A stretch of DNA of 64,000 nucleotides from Moraxellaceae bacterium (GTDB lineage Bacteria > Pseudomonadota > Gammaproteobacteria > Pseudomonadales > Moraxellaceae): the NCBI GenBank assembly GCA_030646295.1, contig JAUSND010000019.1:124001-188000 (forward strand). The letters run 5' to 3'. Shown piece after piece: positions 28,925 to 39,439 of the stretch. The number at the start of each line of letters is the position of its first letter. Within the stretch, counting starts at the first letter, position 1. Both the position numbers and the translations under genes were made by a program. Under the pieces are notes generated by a model that saw only the letters and a program-made list of their open reading frames with translations, had not been told where the DNA came from and did no database searches.

Positions 28925-29866
28925 ATGACCGCCTTCGTCCACCAGACCGTCCTCCTTGATGAGGCGGTAGTGTCGGTATTGGGAGCGCGTGATGGCGTCT
29001 ATGTTGATGCTACGTTTGGTCGCGGAGGCCACACGCGGCATTTGCTGGCGCAGCTTGATGCAGATGCCCGGGTAATCGGATTTGACAAGGATCCCCAGGC
29101 GATTGCTGCGGGGCAGTTGCTGGCGGCTGAAGACGCCCGTTTTTCGATTGTTCATGAGTCCTTCGCCGACATTCTTGATGTCATGACGGCAATGGGGCTG
29201 GCTGGCAGCGTGAATGGCGTGCTGGCAGATCTTGGTGTGTCATCGCCACAGCTGGATGATGCCGAGCGTGGTTTCAGCTTTATGAATGATGGTCCGCTCG
29301 ACATGCGTATGGATGTGACGCGTGGTCAAAGTGCAGCGGAATGGATTGCCGGTGTGGATGAAACAGAACTGGCACGAGTGTTGTTTGAGTTTGGCGAGGA
29401 ACGGCATTCCCGTCGCATTGCGCGCGCGATCGTGAGGGTGCGTGCCGAAAATCCCATTACGCGCACAAAGCAGCTTGCTGATATTGTGGCCGAGGCGCAT
29501 CCCGCCTGGGAAAAACACAAGCATCCGGCGACCCGCGCCTTTCAGGCTATCCGTATTTTCATCAATAACGAACTCGGCGATATCGAACGCTTCCTGCGCG
29601 ATGCCTTGCGGGTGCTGAAGCCGCAGGGCCGTCTGGCTGTCATCAGCTTTCATTCGCTTGAGGATCGTCTGGTCAAACAGTATTTCCAGAAAGAAGCCAA
29701 GGGTGACGATTTTCCGCCAGGGCTGCCCATTACTGTCGATATGCTGAAGCCACGGCTGAAAATTATCGGCAAGGCGATTGATCCTTCGGTTGAAGAGGTC
29801 AGCGCCAATCCCCGCTCACGCAGCGCACGTCTGCGCGTCGCCGAGAAAATTGCGGAGGCTGCATGA
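28925..29866 (+). CDS. rsmH: 16S rRNA (cytosine1402-N4)-methyltransferase RsmH
   Basis: SAM-dependent methyltransferase modifying N4 of C1402 in 16S rRNA. It partners RsmI, also in this window, which methylates the ribose of the same nucleotide. The 313-aa protein has the SAM motif [16 protein letters not shown] (about 27-42), [20 protein letters not shown] (about 100-119) and the C-terminal [14 protein letters not shown]. Its stop overlaps the ftsL start. Confidence 0.97.
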   Translation: MTAFVHQTVLLDEAVVSVLGARDGVYVDATFGRGGHTRHLLAQLDADARVIGFDKDPQAIAAGQLLAAEDARFSIVHESFADILDVMTAMGLAGSVNGVLADLGVSSPQLDDAERGFSFMNDGPLDMRMDVTRGQSAAEWIAGVDETELARVLFEFGEERHSRRIARAIVRVRAENPITRTKQLADIVAEAHPAWEKHKHPATRAFQAIRIFINNELGDIERFLRDALRVLKPQGRLAVISFHSLEDRLVKQYFQKEAKGDDFPPGLPITVDMLKPRLKIIGKAIDPSVEEVSANPRSRSARLRVAEKIAEAA

Positions 29867-30177
29867 TGTTGCAGGCACTTCGTGATTTGACCGGGAAGCT
29901 GCCAGTACGCAATCAGGGAGCGTTTCTGGTTGGGATTGTTGTGGTGACACTGGTCAGTTCTGCCATTGCAGTGACATTCAGTGTGCACAAGTCACGTCAG
30001 TACCTGTATGAGCTGCAAAAGCTGCAGGCAGAGCGTGATCATCTGGAAACCGAGTGGGGGCAGCTGCTGCTGGAGCAACATGCATGGGGTGCCTACGGCC
30101 GCATTGGTCGCCTGGCAACAGAGCAACTCCAGATGCGCAATCCTGCGCCGACCGAAATCATCATGGTGCGGCAATGA
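29863..30177 (+). CDS. ftsL: Cell division protein FtsL
   Basis: Bitopic membrane protein of the FtsQLB subcomplex that activates septal FtsWI. The 104-aa product has a short cytoplasmic N-terminus, one transmembrane helix (about 20-42) and a periplasmic leucine-zipper-like coiled coil ([24 protein letters not shown], about 49-72 in segments), ending in the typical [11 protein letters not shown] codons at 29863 and 29866 are both possible. It overlaps both rsmH and ftsI by four bases. Confidence 0.92.
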   Translation: MMLQALRDLTGKLPVRNQGAFLVGIVVVTLVSSAIAVTFSVHKSRQYLYELQKLQAERDHLETEWGQLLLEQHAWGAYGRIGRLATEQLQMRNPAPTEIIMVRQ

Positions 30178-31910
30178 ACGGCGCAAAGGGGCTGACATTC
30201 GCCGGGCGTCATGCCGTCGTGGTCGTGATCATGGCTATCTGCTTTGGCGGTCTGGCGACGCGCGCGGTTTACCTGCATGTGATTGACCAGGAGTTTCTGC
30301 AGCGTCAGGGCGATGCGCGCATGCTGCGTGAAGAGCCGATTGCAGCACATCGTGGCATTCTCAAGGATCGTAATGGCCTGCCGCTGGCAGTCAGTACGCC
30401 AGTGGTGTCGATCTGGGTGAATCCGAAAGAAGCAATTGCCCAGCGTCTCAATGCTCGCGCACTCGCGGTGGCGCTTGATCTGGAGCCGTCTGCAGTTGCC
30501 CGACGCATCAAGGAAAATGGCAAGCGTGAATTTCTGTACGTGAAGCGGCATTTGTCGCCTGAAGCCGCCGAGGCAGTTCTGGCAAATGAGCTGCCTGGCG
30601 TCTATGGCATGACGGAGTACCGTCGTTTCTATCCGGAAGGCGAGGTGGCTTCGCACATCATCGGTTTTACCAATCTTGATGATGCGGGCCAGGAAGGTCT
30701 GGAGCTGGCGCTGGAAGAAAGGTTGCGCGGAGTGCCTGGCAAAAAGCGGGTTTTGCGTGACCAGAAGGGGCGCAAGGTCAAGGATGTGGCGCTGATTCGG
30801 GCGGCCCGTCCGGGGCAGGATGTGTACCTGAGCTTTGATGCGCGTACGCAGTATCTGGCGTATCGGGAGCTTGCGACAGCCATTGCACAACACGGTGCAA
30901 AAGCCGGCACTGCGGTTGCCCTGGATGTGGAGACGGGTGAAGTGCTGGCGATGGTGAACCAGCCCTCATTCAATCCCAATAACCGTACACGGCTCAAGCC
31001 GGATGAATTGCGCAATCGTGCTGTCACTGACATGTTCGAACCCGGTTCGACCATGAAGCCTTTTACGGTGGCGGTTGCAATGGAGAGCGGGAAATATTCG
31101 CCACGCAGCCTGTTCAATACCAATCCAGGCACCTATCGCGTTCATAACAAGCTGGTCAGTGATCACCAGAATTATGGCGTGATTGATCTCGGTACCATCA
31201 TCACCAAGTCCAGCAATGTTGGCACGACACAGATTGCGCTGTCGTTGCCACGTGAAGCATTGCCGACATTCCTTGGGCGCTTTGGCTTTGGCAAGAATAC
31301 CGGCTCAGGCTTTCCGGGTGAGAGTGCTGGCCGTCTGCAGCCACCTGAGCGCTGGCGTCCGGTGGAAATTGCCACCATGTCATACGGGTATGGCTTGACG
31401 ACGACTGCACTGCAGCTGGCACACGGTTACGCAACGCTGGCCAGTGGTGGCATAGCGCGGCCCGTAAGCTTCACCAGGGTTGATGGGCCTGTTAAAGGCG
31501 TGCGCATTATCGACAAGTCTGTTGTCGATAAACTGATTCCAATGATGGAGTCGGTTGTCACCCAGGATGGTACGGCGCTGAAAGCAGCGGTGCCTGGTTA
31601 CCGCATTGCGGGCAAGACCGGTACGGCACACAAGGCTGTAGGTGGCACGTATGCCGCTGACGAATACATGTCCACTTTCGTGGGAATGGCTCCTGCAAGC
31701 CGGCCGAAGGTGGTACTTGCCGTTGTGATCGATAGCCCAAGTAATGGTCAGTATTACGGTGGTCTGGTTGCTGCACCGGTGTTCTCGCGCATCATGGCCG
31801 AGACGCTTCGCCTGATGAATATCGAGCCGGATCGCAGTGCCGAGCATCTCGCGCAGCAAGGACGTTTGCCTGTTTCTCCAGCAGTAGTGGTATCGGAGGA
31901 CGGCGTATGA
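30174..31910 (+). CDS. ftsI: Septal peptidoglycan transpeptidase FtsI (PBP3)
   Basis: Class B penicillin-binding protein that cross-links septal peptidoglycan with FtsW. The 578-aa protein has an N-terminal transmembrane anchor (about 13-32), a pedestal domain and a transpeptidase domain with Ser292-x-x-Lys in GSTMK, SSN at 346-348 and KTG at 481-483. All three motifs are intact. The ATG at 30174 overlaps the ftsL stop; a longer in-frame frame reaches back into ftsL and is not the true start. Confidence 0.97.
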   Translation: MNGAKGLTFAGRHAVVVVIMAICFGGLATRAVYLHVIDQEFLQRQGDARMLREEPIAAHRGILKDRNGLPLAVSTPVVSIWVNPKEAIAQRLNARALAVALDLEPSAVARRIKENGKREFLYVKRHLSPEAAEAVLANELPGVYGMTEYRRFYPEGEVASHIIGFTNLDDAGQEGLELALEERLRGVPGKKRVLRDQKGRKVKDVALIRAARPGQDVYLSFDARTQYLAYRELATAIAQHGAKAGTAVALDVETGEVLAMVNQPSFNPNNRTRLKPDELRNRAVTDMFEPGSTMKPFTVAVAMESGKYSPRSLFNTNPGTYRVHNKLVSDHQNYGVIDLGTIITKSSNVGTTQIALSLPREALPTFLGRFGFGKNTGSGFPGESAGRLQPPERWRPVEIATMSYGYGLTTTALQLAHGYATLASGGIARPVSFTRVDGPVKGVRIIDKSVVDKLIPMMESVVTQDGTALKAAVPGYRIAGKTGTAHKAVGGTYAADEYMSTFVGMAPASRPKVVLAVVIDSPSNGQYYGGLVAAPVFSRIMAETLRLMNIEPDRSAEHLAQQGRLPVSPAVVVSEDGV

Positions 31911-33376
31911 AGACGTTGCAGATACTCTGGCCTGATGTTGCAGAAGATCACGCCACGATTGTTGTTTCCGCGCTCGCGCTGGATAGCCGGCTGGTCAGGC
32001 CTGGCATGGCGTTTGTGGCCCTGAAGGGGCATGCCCGTGATGCACGTGAATTCATTCCAGCCGTAATTGCTGCCGGAGCAGCAGCAGTGTTTGCCGAGCG
32101 GGATGACCAGTGGCCCGAGTCACGGATTATCGAAGGTATACCGGTCATTGTGGTGGATGCACTTGATCAGGTGGTTGGGCACATTGCTGCACGATTTCAT
32201 GACGAGCCATCACAGCACATGAATGTGTTGGCGGTGACTGGCACCAATGGAAAAACCAGTGTGGCCAATCTTCTGGCTGGGGCGCTGACGCGTCTCGGTG
32301 ATAAAACAGCAGTATTGGGAACGATTGGCAACGGCATCTTTGGTGCGCTGGAGAAATCGACACACACCACGCTGGATGCCTTGCATCTGCAGGCAATGCT
32401 GGCCGGTTTTCATGTTGATGGTGCCAAGGCTGTCGCGATGGAAGCCAGCTCCCATGGTCTGGTGCAGGGGCGTTTGAACGGCACCAGAATTGATGTTGCA
32501 TTGTTCACCAATCTGACACGTGACCATCTGGATTATCACGGCGACATGACCGGGTATGCATCAGCCAAGGAAATTCTTTTCCGCTGGCCCGGTCTGCAGG
32601 CAGCGGTACTCAATGTGGACGATAAGGCGGGTGAGCGATATGCGTCTGTGCTGGCAAGTGACGTTCGCTGCTTGCGTTATAGCCAGTCCCCGGATACGCG
32701 TGCGGACATCCGTGCGTTGCGAATCACGCCATCCTTGAAGGGTTTGTCGATGTTGATTGCTGTCCCGGATGGCGAGTTTGCGCTGGAGGTTCCGTTGTTG
32801 GGGCGCTTCAACGTCAGCAATATTCTTGCGGTGGTCGGTGGCCTGCTGGCGCTTGGTGTGCCGACTGCCGATATCGCGACTGCATTGCGCGCTGCCTTGC
32901 CGGTGCCGGGTCGCATGGAAAGCGTGATGGGGGCCCATCCTACGGTAGTCGTGGATTATGCCCACACACCGGATGCCCTGGAAAAGGCCTTGCAGACTCT
33001 GCGTGAGCATGTGTCCGGACGCTTGATCTGTGTCTTTGGTTGCGGTGGTGATCGCGACATCGGCAAGCGTGCCGAGATGGGTCTGGTTGCCTCTCGCCTT
33101 GCCGATGACGTCATCCTGACTACGGACAATCCTCGCTCCGAATCACCCGAAACCATTATTGCAGACATCCGTAGCGGTGCAGGCGAGTTCCCGGTCGTGA
33201 TTGAAATTGACCGCCATCTTGCCATCCAGAAGGCCATTCACTCTGCGAGTGTCGATGACATTGTGCTTGTGGCTGGCAAGGGGCACGAGGATTACCAGGA
33301 GGTTGCCGGCGTGCGACACCCCTTCAGTGACATGCAGGAAGTCAGGGTTGCCCTGGCCTCGTGGGAGGCTGCATGA
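31907..33376 (+). CDS. murE: UDP-MurNAc-L-Ala-D-Glu : meso-DAP ligase MurE
   Basis: ATP-dependent cytoplasmic ligase adding the third amino acid of the stem peptide. The 489-aa product has the P-loop TGTNGKTS (about 109-116), the carbamylated-lysine region and the specificity motif DNPR (in TTDNPRSESPE), which marks meso-diaminopimelate rather than lysine as substrate, as expected in a Gram-negative. Start and stop both overlap neighbours (ATGA). Confidence 0.97.
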   Translation: MKTLQILWPDVAEDHATIVVSALALDSRLVRPGMAFVALKGHARDAREFIPAVIAAGAAAVFAERDDQWPESRIIEGIPVIVVDALDQVVGHIAARFHDEPSQHMNVLAVTGTNGKTSVANLLAGALTRLGDKTAVLGTIGNGIFGALEKSTHTTLDALHLQAMLAGFHVDGAKAVAMEASSHGLVQGRLNGTRIDVALFTNLTRDHLDYHGDMTGYASAKEILFRWPGLQAAVLNVDDKAGERYASVLASDVRCLRYSQSPDTRADIRALRITPSLKGLSMLIAVPDGEFALEVPLLGRFNVSNILAVVGGLLALGVPTADIATALRAALPVPGRMESVMGAHPTVVVDYAHTPDALEKALQTLREHVSGRLICVFGCGGDRDIGKRAEMGLVASRLADDVILTTDNPRSESPETIIADIRSGAGEFPVVIEIDRHLAIQKAIHSASVDDIVLVAGKGHEDYQEVAGVRHPFSDMQEVRVALASWEAA

Positions 33377-34722
33377 AACTTTCACAAATGGCACAGATTC
33401 TGGATGGTGAACTGGTGGGTCTGGATGCCGGTATCACCTCGTTCTCGACTGATACCCGTGCGCTGGTCGAGGGCGACATGTTCATTGCGCTCTCTGGCCC
33501 GAATTTTGATGCCAATAATTTCATTGCCCGTGCTGCTGAGGCTGGTGCCTCGGCAGCCCTTGTCAGTCGTGTTGATCCGGCTGCCGGCATTCCCCAGGTG
33601 CTGGTGGCGGATACATTTGTGGCGCTTGGAAAGCTGGGGCAGGCATGGCGCGAACAGTTTTCCCTGACTCGGGTTGCCATCACCGGAAGTGCTGGCAAAA
33701 CCACTACCAAGGAAATGATGGCCAGCATTTTTGAAGGCATAGGCCCGACGCTGGCAACACTGGGTAACAAGAATAATGAAATCGGTGTTCCGCTCACCTT
33801 GCTGCGCCTGAGTAGTGCACACCAGTTTGGCGTGTTCGAGCTGGGTGCTAATCATCGTGGCGAAATCGCCTATACAAGTGGGCTGGTTGCACCGCATGCC
33901 GCCGTTATCACAAATGTCGGTGTTGCTCATCTTGAGGGCTTTGGTTCGCGTGAGGGTATTGCAGAAGCAAAAGGCGAAATTTACGGCGGGCTGACAGAAG
34001 CCGGTGTTGCTGTCATCAATCATGATGACGAGTTTGCTTCGTACTGGCGTGAACTGGCTGCTGACCGGAAGCAAATCGAGTTTTCGATGAATGCGCCTAT
34101 GACTGTTCATGCCAGTGACGTTTGCATCGGCGCCAATCGTGCCTATGCCTTCACTCTTCATCTTGGTGCTGATGCTGCAACTGTGCAGCTGCAATTGCTG
34201 GGGCGTCATAATGTCACCAATGCGCTGGCTGCTGCAGCACTTGCTCATGCCTGCCATGTGCCACTGACTGCAATTGTGCGAGGGCTCGAAAATACCCGTC
34301 CTGTTGCTGGTCGACTGGTGCAGAAGTCCGGTGGCAAAAATTGTGTGGTGATTGACGATACCTACAACGCGAATCCTGCTTCGGTCAAGGCTGCGATTGA
34401 TGTACTGGCAGATTTGCCTGGTCGTCGTGTGCTGGTGCTGGGGGATATGGGGGAGTTGGGCGAGGCCACTGAATCTGGCCATAAAGAAGTCGGGGAGTAC
34501 GCAAGAATGAAAAAAATAGATGCGCTCTACACGGTTGGACAGTACAGCGGCTTCACCGCCAGCGGTTTTGGTGCGGATGCACGGGCATTCCAGGAAAAGC
34601 AGTTGCTCATTGAGGAGCTGGAGAAGGAGCTGGAGGGAGTTGTAACCCTGCTCGTAAAAGGTTCGCGTTCGGCCCGCATGGAGCAGGTTGTCGACGCGTT
34701 GACGGACAAGAAGGAGTCCTGA
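33373..34722 (+). CDS. murF: UDP-MurNAc-tripeptide : D-Ala-D-Ala ligase MurF
   Basis: Adds the D-Ala-D-Ala dipeptide to complete the soluble pentapeptide precursor. The 449-aa protein has the Mur ligase P-loop ITGSAGKTTTKEM (about 102-114), NKNNEIGVPLTLL and the C-terminal DDTYNANPASVKAAID. The ATG at 33373 overlaps the murE stop; the in-frame GTG four codons upstream is less likely. mraY follows 3 bp after the stop. Confidence 0.97.
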   Translation: MKLSQMAQILDGELVGLDAGITSFSTDTRALVEGDMFIALSGPNFDANNFIARAAEAGASAALVSRVDPAAGIPQVLVADTFVALGKLGQAWREQFSLTRVAITGSAGKTTTKEMMASIFEGIGPTLATLGNKNNEIGVPLTLLRLSSAHQFGVFELGANHRGEIAYTSGLVAPHAAVITNVGVAHLEGFGSREGIAEAKGEIYGGLTEAGVAVINHDDEFASYWRELAADRKQIEFSMNAPMTVHASDVCIGANRAYAFTLHLGADAATVQLQLLGRHNVTNALAAAALAHACHVPLTAIVRGLENTRPVAGRLVQKSGGKNCVVIDDTYNANPASVKAAIDVLADLPGRRVLVLGDMGELGEATESGHKEVGEYARMKKIDALYTVGQYSGFTASGFGADARAFQEKQLLIEELEKELEGVVTLLVKGSRSARMEQVVDALTDKKES

Positions 34723-34725
34723 TCG

Positions 34726-35808
34726 ATGCTGCTTTGGCTGGCAGAATTTCTGGCGCAGTACCACAAAGGCTTTCTGGTCTTTCAGTACCTTACGCTGCGC
34801 GCAATGCTCGGTGTTGCAACCGCTCTGGGGCTGTCCCTGTGGTGGGGGCCATGGATGATCGAGCGCCTGCGTGCCATGAAGTTCGGGCAGGCCATTCGCA
34901 CAGACGGGCCCCAGTCCCATCTGGCAAAAACAGGTACGCCCACCATGGGTGGCGTGCTTATTCTGGTGGCCATCGGTGTCAGCACCCTGCTGTGGGCCAA
35001 CCTGAAGAATCCCTATGTCTGGGTCGTAATGGCCGTCATGGTTGTTTTTGGTGCTGTCGGCTGGGTAGATGATTACCGCAAGGTGGTAGAAAAAAATCCG
35101 CGTGGCTTGCCTGGTCGCTGGAAATATTTGTGGCAGTCGGTTGCTGGTATTGGTGCAGCGGTTTTCCTTTATCACTATGCGCGCACACCTGTTGAAACCA
35201 GTCTTATTGTTCCGCTGTTCAAGAGCGTGGTTATTCCGCTTGGAATTTTTTACATGGTGCTGACCTACTTCGTGATTGTTGGTACCAGTAATGCCGTCAA
35301 TCTCACGGATGGCCTGGATGGTCTCGCCATCATGCCAACGGTCATGGTGGCTGGTGCGCTGGCCGTGTTTGCCTACCTGACAGGCAATATCAAGTTTGCT
35401 ACGTACCTGCACATTCCCTATGTCGCCGGCTCAGGTGAGCTGGTGGTGATCTGCGGCTCAATCATCGGTGCCGGTCTTGGCTTTCTCTGGTTTAACGCGT
35501 ACCCCGCACAGGTATTCATGGGTGATGTCGGCGCTCTGGCTCTGGGTGCCGTGCTGGGTGTGATGGCCGTGATCGTGCGCCAGGAAATTGTGCTGTTCAT
35601 CATGGGGGGGGTGTTCGTGATGGAAACAGTGTCGGTGATGTTGCAGGTTGCTTCATTCAAACTGACCGGGCGCCGTATCTTTCGCATGGCGCCGATTCAT
35701 CATCATTACGAACTCAAGGGCTGGCCGGAAACCAAGGTGGTGGTCCGGTTCTGGATCATCAGTTTCATGCTGGTGCTGGTTGGTCTTTCCACGTTGAAGT
35801 TGCGGTGA
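34726..35808 (+). CDS. mraY: Phospho-MurNAc-pentapeptide transferase MraY
   Basis: Integral membrane enzyme transferring phospho-MurNAc-pentapeptide to undecaprenyl phosphate to form lipid I. The 360-aa protein has about ten membrane segments and catalytic loops with GWVDDYRK (aspartate pair near residue 115), [11 protein letters not shown] (about 195-205) and the C-terminal [13 protein letters not shown] histidine motif. All are intact. The ATG is preceded by AAGGAG. Confidence 0.97.
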   Translation: MLLWLAEFLAQYHKGFLVFQYLTLRAMLGVATALGLSLWWGPWMIERLRAMKFGQAIRTDGPQSHLAKTGTPTMGGVLILVAIGVSTLLWANLKNPYVWVVMAVMVVFGAVGWVDDYRKVVEKNPRGLPGRWKYLWQSVAGIGAAVFLYHYARTPVETSLIVPLFKSVVIPLGIFYMVLTYFVIVGTSNAVNLTDGLDGLAIMPTVMVAGALAVFAYLTGNIKFATYLHIPYVAGSGELVVICGSIIGAGLGFLWFNAYPAQVFMGDVGALALGAVLGVMAVIVRQEIVLFIMGGVFVMETVSVMLQVASFKLTGRRIFRMAPIHHHYELKGWPETKVVVRFWIISFMLVLVGLSTLKLR

Positions 35809-35809
35809 A

Positions 35810-37180
35810 ATGGCAATGACGCAATTGAACGGGCGCAATGAATTGAAGGTAGTGGTCGGTCTAGGTAAGACGGGTCTCTCCTGCGTGCGCTTTCTGAAAA
35901 GCCGGGGGTATCCGGTTGCAGTCAATGACACGCGCGAAAATCCGCCGGGTCTGGCTGAGTTGCGTGCCGAGTTTCCGGATGTAGAGATCAGTCTGGGCGG
36001 ACTTGATGCCGGTTTATTGCGGCGTGCCAGCGAGATTGTGGCCAGCCCCGGTATTTCCGTGAATGAGCCGGAGCTGGTCGCTGCCAGTCAAGAATCTGGT
36101 GTGCCGATAGCGGGTGACATCGAGCTTTTTTGTCGTGAGGTGAAGGCACCTGTCATCGCCATTACTGGCGCCAATGCCAAAAGCACAGTCACCACACTGG
36201 TTGGCATGATGGCCAGGAACGCCGGCATCAACGTTGGTGTGGGCGGCAATATCGGTTTGCCGGTGCTCGACATGCTGAGGTTGCAGGGTGAGCAGCAGAT
36301 GTATGTGCTGGAGCTGTCCAGCTTTCAGCTGGAAACCACGCACTCGCTGCAAGCTGCTGTCGCCGTTGTACTGAATATCAGTGAAGACCACATGGATCGT
36401 TATGACTCCATGCAGGCTTATTGCAATGCCAAATACCGGATTTTCAGCAACTGCCGTCACTGTGTAATCAATCGTGATGATGTACTGACATCGCCGGATA
36501 TCACTGCCAGCCTGCCAACGAGCAGCTTTGGTCTGGACGCGCCGGCAGCTGATCAGTTTGGTGTGATCATCAGTGCTGGCGAGAAGTATCTGGCGCAGGG
36601 TGCCGGGTTGCTGATGCCGGTACGCGAAATGAAAATTCGTGGTGATCACAATGTAGCCAATGCTTTGGCATGTCTGGCGCTGGGCCAGGCGGCAGGGTTG
36701 CCGATGCCTGCCATGCTGGAGACGCTGCGCACATTTCCGGGTCTCCCTCATCGCTGTGAACTGGTCAGCGAGAAGGATGGTATTGCCTGGTACAACGACT
36801 CCAAAGGCACGAATGTTGGCGCCACACTGGCAGCCATCAACGGCCTTGGCGCTGCGATTGACGGCAAGCTGATCCTGATTGCCGGTGGTGTGGGCAAGGG
36901 GCAGGACTTCACGCCGCTGTCGACGCCGCTGGCCCAGTTTGCACGGGCACTGGTGCTGATTGGCGAAGATGGGCCAAGGATCGGTATAGCTGTTGTGGAC
37001 ACAGTTCCGAAGGTGAGCGCAGTCAGCCTGATTGATGCGGTTGAAAAGTCACGTGCGCTGGCGCAATCGGGCGATGCCGTGTTGTTGTCACCTGCCTGTG
37101 CAAGTTTTGACATGTTCAAGCATTACGAAGATCGCGGTGAGCAGTTCGTTGCCGCCGTTCATTCCGTGTGTGGAGGCTGA
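35810..37180 (+). CDS. murD: UDP-MurNAc-L-alanine : D-glutamate ligase MurD
   Basis: Adds D-glutamate to UDP-MurNAc-L-Ala. The 456-aa product shows ELSSFQLET, NISEDHMDRY and DSKGTNVGA, all standard. The P-loop reads TGANAKST, with Ala where E. coli MurD has Gly (GSNGKST); Pseudomonas MurD carries the same substitution, so this is lineage signature rather than damage. A one-base gap separates it from mraY, and a one-base gap from the likely ftsW GTG. Confidence 0.96.
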   Translation: MAMTQLNGRNELKVVVGLGKTGLSCVRFLKSRGYPVAVNDTRENPPGLAELRAEFPDVEISLGGLDAGLLRRASEIVASPGISVNEPELVAASQESGVPIAGDIELFCREVKAPVIAITGANAKSTVTTLVGMMARNAGINVGVGGNIGLPVLDMLRLQGEQQMYVLELSSFQLETTHSLQAAVAVVLNISEDHMDRYDSMQAYCNAKYRIFSNCRHCVINRDDVLTSPDITASLPTSSFGLDAPAADQFGVIISAGEKYLAQGAGLLMPVREMKIRGDHNVANALACLALGQAAGLPMPAMLETLRTFPGLPHRCELVSEKDGIAWYNDSKGTNVGATLAAINGLGAAIDGKLILIAGGVGKGQDFTPLSTPLAQFARALVLIGEDGPRIGIAVVDTVPKVSAVSLIDAVEKSRALAQSGDAVLLSPACASFDMFKHYEDRGEQFVAAVHSVCGG

Positions 37181-37181
37181 C

Positions 37182-38360
37182 GTGAAAGTGATGCCGATGC
37201 CAGCAACAATGCCTGACCTGATGCGCGGTGTGACATCGCGGCATTTGCTCATGCTGTCTGCGGGCATTCTCTGCTGCATCGGTCTCATCATGGTGGCATC
37301 GGCCTCCATGGTGACTGGTGAGGCCAAGTTCGGCAGCACATTTCATTTTCTGTCACGTCATTTGTTCTGGTTGATGGTTGCTTTTGGCTCCGGTGTTGTG
37401 ACGGTGCATGTCTTTTCCGTGGCATGGTTCCAGAAGAACGCATTCTGGCTACTGGGCCTGGCAGGCTTGCTACTGGTTTTGGTTCTGGTTCCCGGTATCG
37501 GGCACCGGGTGAATGGCAGCACGCGATGGATTTCACTGCCGGGCGTGACGCTGCAGCCGTCGGAAATCGCCAAGTTTGCGATTGTGCTTTACATGGCGTC
37601 GTATCTCGTCCGGCGTCAGGAGATTGTGCGCAACAGCTGGCGTGGCTTCATCAATCCCATGCTGGTGGTCGGGATTGGTGTTGTGCTCTTGCTCATGGAG
37701 CCGGATTTCGGTGCCAGCGTTGTCATGGTGTCTGCTGCCATGGCCATGCTGTTTCTTGCCGGTACACCGATGCTGACGTTTGCATCGATCTTCAGTCTTG
37801 TTGCAGCCATGGCGGTGATGCTGGTGATTTTCGAGCCTTACCGGCTCAAGCGTCTCACCTCATTCATGGACCCCTGGGCCGATCAGTTCAACTCGGGTTA
37901 CCAGCTCTCACAAAGCCTGATTGCTTTTGGTCGTGGTGACTGGTTTGGCGTAGGTCTGGGCCGGAGCATCCAGAAGCTTTCCTATCTGCCGGAGGCGCAT
38001 ACTGATTTTGTATTTGCCATTTATGCAGAGGAATTTGGTCTGGTTGGTGTGTTCATTCTGATTGCACTGTTCTGGGTGCTGATTCGCTCAATCATGCGTA
38101 TCGGCCAGCAGGCAGAGCTCGCTGGACAACTGTATGGCGCTTATGTGGCTTACGGTGTTGCCGTATTGGTCGGCATGCAGACGCTGTTCAATGTTGGCGT
38201 CAACATGGGGCTTTTCCCGACCAAGGGGCTGACGTTGCCACTGGTCAGTTATGGTGGATCGAGTCTGGTGATGGTCTTTGTGATGCTGGCGGTGGTGTTA
38301 CGGATTGATTCCGAAACCAAAGCGGCCGGGGTTGTGGCTGGCAGGGGGGCAAAAGCATGA
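37182..38360 (+). CDS. ftsW: Septal peptidoglycan polymerase FtsW
   Basis: SEDS-family glycosyltransferase that polymerises lipid II at the septum with FtsI. The 392-aa protein has about ten membrane helices, with the conserved NGSTRWISLPGVTLQPSE and the C-terminal MGLFPTKGLTLPLVSYGGSS. The GTG at 37182 follows GGAGG by 5 nt and is chosen; an ATG at 37191 is an alternative. The longer frame inside murD is not coding for FtsW. Confidence 0.95.
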   Translation: MKVMPMPATMPDLMRGVTSRHLLMLSAGILCCIGLIMVASASMVTGEAKFGSTFHFLSRHLFWLMVAFGSGVVTVHVFSVAWFQKNAFWLLGLAGLLLVLVLVPGIGHRVNGSTRWISLPGVTLQPSEIAKFAIVLYMASYLVRRQEIVRNSWRGFINPMLVVGIGVVLLLMEPDFGASVVMVSAAMAMLFLAGTPMLTFASIFSLVAAMAVMLVIFEPYRLKRLTSFMDPWADQFNSGYQLSQSLIAFGRGDWFGVGLGRSIQKLSYLPEAHTDFVFAIYAEEFGLVGVFILIALFWVLIRSIMRIGQQAELAGQLYGAYVAYGVAVLVGMQTLFNVGVNMGLFPTKGLTLPLVSYGGSSLVMVFVMLAVVLRIDSETKAAGVVAGRGAKA

Positions 38361-39439
38361 GCGCTCCCGTTAAAAGTGTGGTTGTCATGGCTGGTGGCAC
38401 GGGCGGTCATGTATTTCCTGCGCTGGCAGTTGCCGAAGCGTTGCGTGAAAAAGGCGTGCGTATCCACTGGCTGGGTACTCGCGCAGGTATCGAGGCAGAG
38501 TTGGTGCCGGCACGGCAGTTTGATATCACGTATCTGGATGTCAGTGGCGTGCGTGGTCAGGGTATTGCACGACTGTTGCTGGCCCCGTTCAAGATTATTC
38601 GTGCCGTATTGGCGGCCATTCGCACCTTGCGTGCGGTCCAGGCAGATTGTGTGATCGGCCTTGGCGGTTATGTCACGGGCCCTGGTGGTGTGGCGGCGCG
38701 CTTACTCGGCAAGCCATTGCTGATTCATGAACAGAATGCCGTGGCAGGGTTTACCAACCGCCAGCTGTCCCGCGTGGCTACCCGCGTGCTTGAGGCATTT
38801 CCCGGCGCTTTTTCCGCCTCGCCAAAAGTGACCTGTGTCGGTAATCCGGTTCGAGCAGAAATTGCCGGATTGCCACAGCCGGATGAACGCTTCGCCGGGC
38901 GCACTGGCGCCCTGCGTGTACTTGTCATGGGCGGCAGTCAGGGCGCGGTGGCGCTTAACGAGCTGGTGCCGGAAGCATTGTCGATAGTGGCGAAGCAGGT
39001 TGCACTGGACATCCGGCATCAGGCGGGCAAGCGCAATATTGAAAAGGCAACTGCACGTTATCAGGACGTGGGCGTGCAGGCGGATATCCTGCCGTTCATT
39101 CATGACATGGCCGCCATGTACGCATGGGCCGATCTTGTGATTTGTCGCTCGGGCGCGCTGACGGTGTCCGAGATTGCCGCGGTTGGTGTCGGGTCTGTGC
39201 TTATTCCTTATCCGTTTGCAGTTGATGATCACCAGACAGCCAACGGCCGTTACCTGAGTGAAGCCGGTGCGGCATTGCTCTTCCGGCAGCAGGAGCTGAC
39301 GGCAGAAAAGCTGGCTGAAGCACTGCTGCCACTGATGAACAGGACTGCCTTGCTTGGCATGGCCCGCGCAGCCCGGTTGAAAGCCCAACCAGAATCAACG
39401 GACACGGTCGTTGCGGCCTGTCTCAGAGGTGGAAAATGA
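38357..39439 (+). CDS. murG: UDP-GlcNAc : lipid I N-acetylglucosaminyltransferase MurG
   Basis: Peripheral membrane GT-B glycosyltransferase making lipid II from lipid I. The 360-aa protein has the N-terminal glycine-rich loop [19 protein letters not shown] (about 11-29), [19 protein letters not shown] and the C-domain [26 protein letters not shown] carries the donor-binding residues. It overlaps ftsW and murC by four bases each. Confidence 0.97.
   Translation: MSAPVKSVVVMAGGTGGHVFPALAVAEALREKGVRIHWLGTRAGIEAELVPARQFDITYLDVSGVRGQGIARLLLAPFKIIRAVLAAIRTLRAVQADCVIGLGGYVTGPGGVAARLLGKPLLIHEQNAVAGFTNRQLSRVATRVLEAFPGAFSASPKVTCVGNPVRAEIAGLPQPDERFAGRTGALRVLVMGGSQGAVALNELVPEALSIVAKQVALDIRHQAGKRNIEKATARYQDVGVQADILPFIHDMAAMYAWADLVICRSGALTVSEIAAVGVGSVLIPYPFAVDDHQTANGRYLSEAGAALLFRQQELTAEKLAEALLPLMNRTALLGMARAARLKAQPESTDTVVAACLRGGK

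Noticed and set aside
33382..35412. A minus-strand open frame of about 676 codons across murF and mraY
   Set aside because: Opposite to two intact Mur genes; there is no start signal or known domain.
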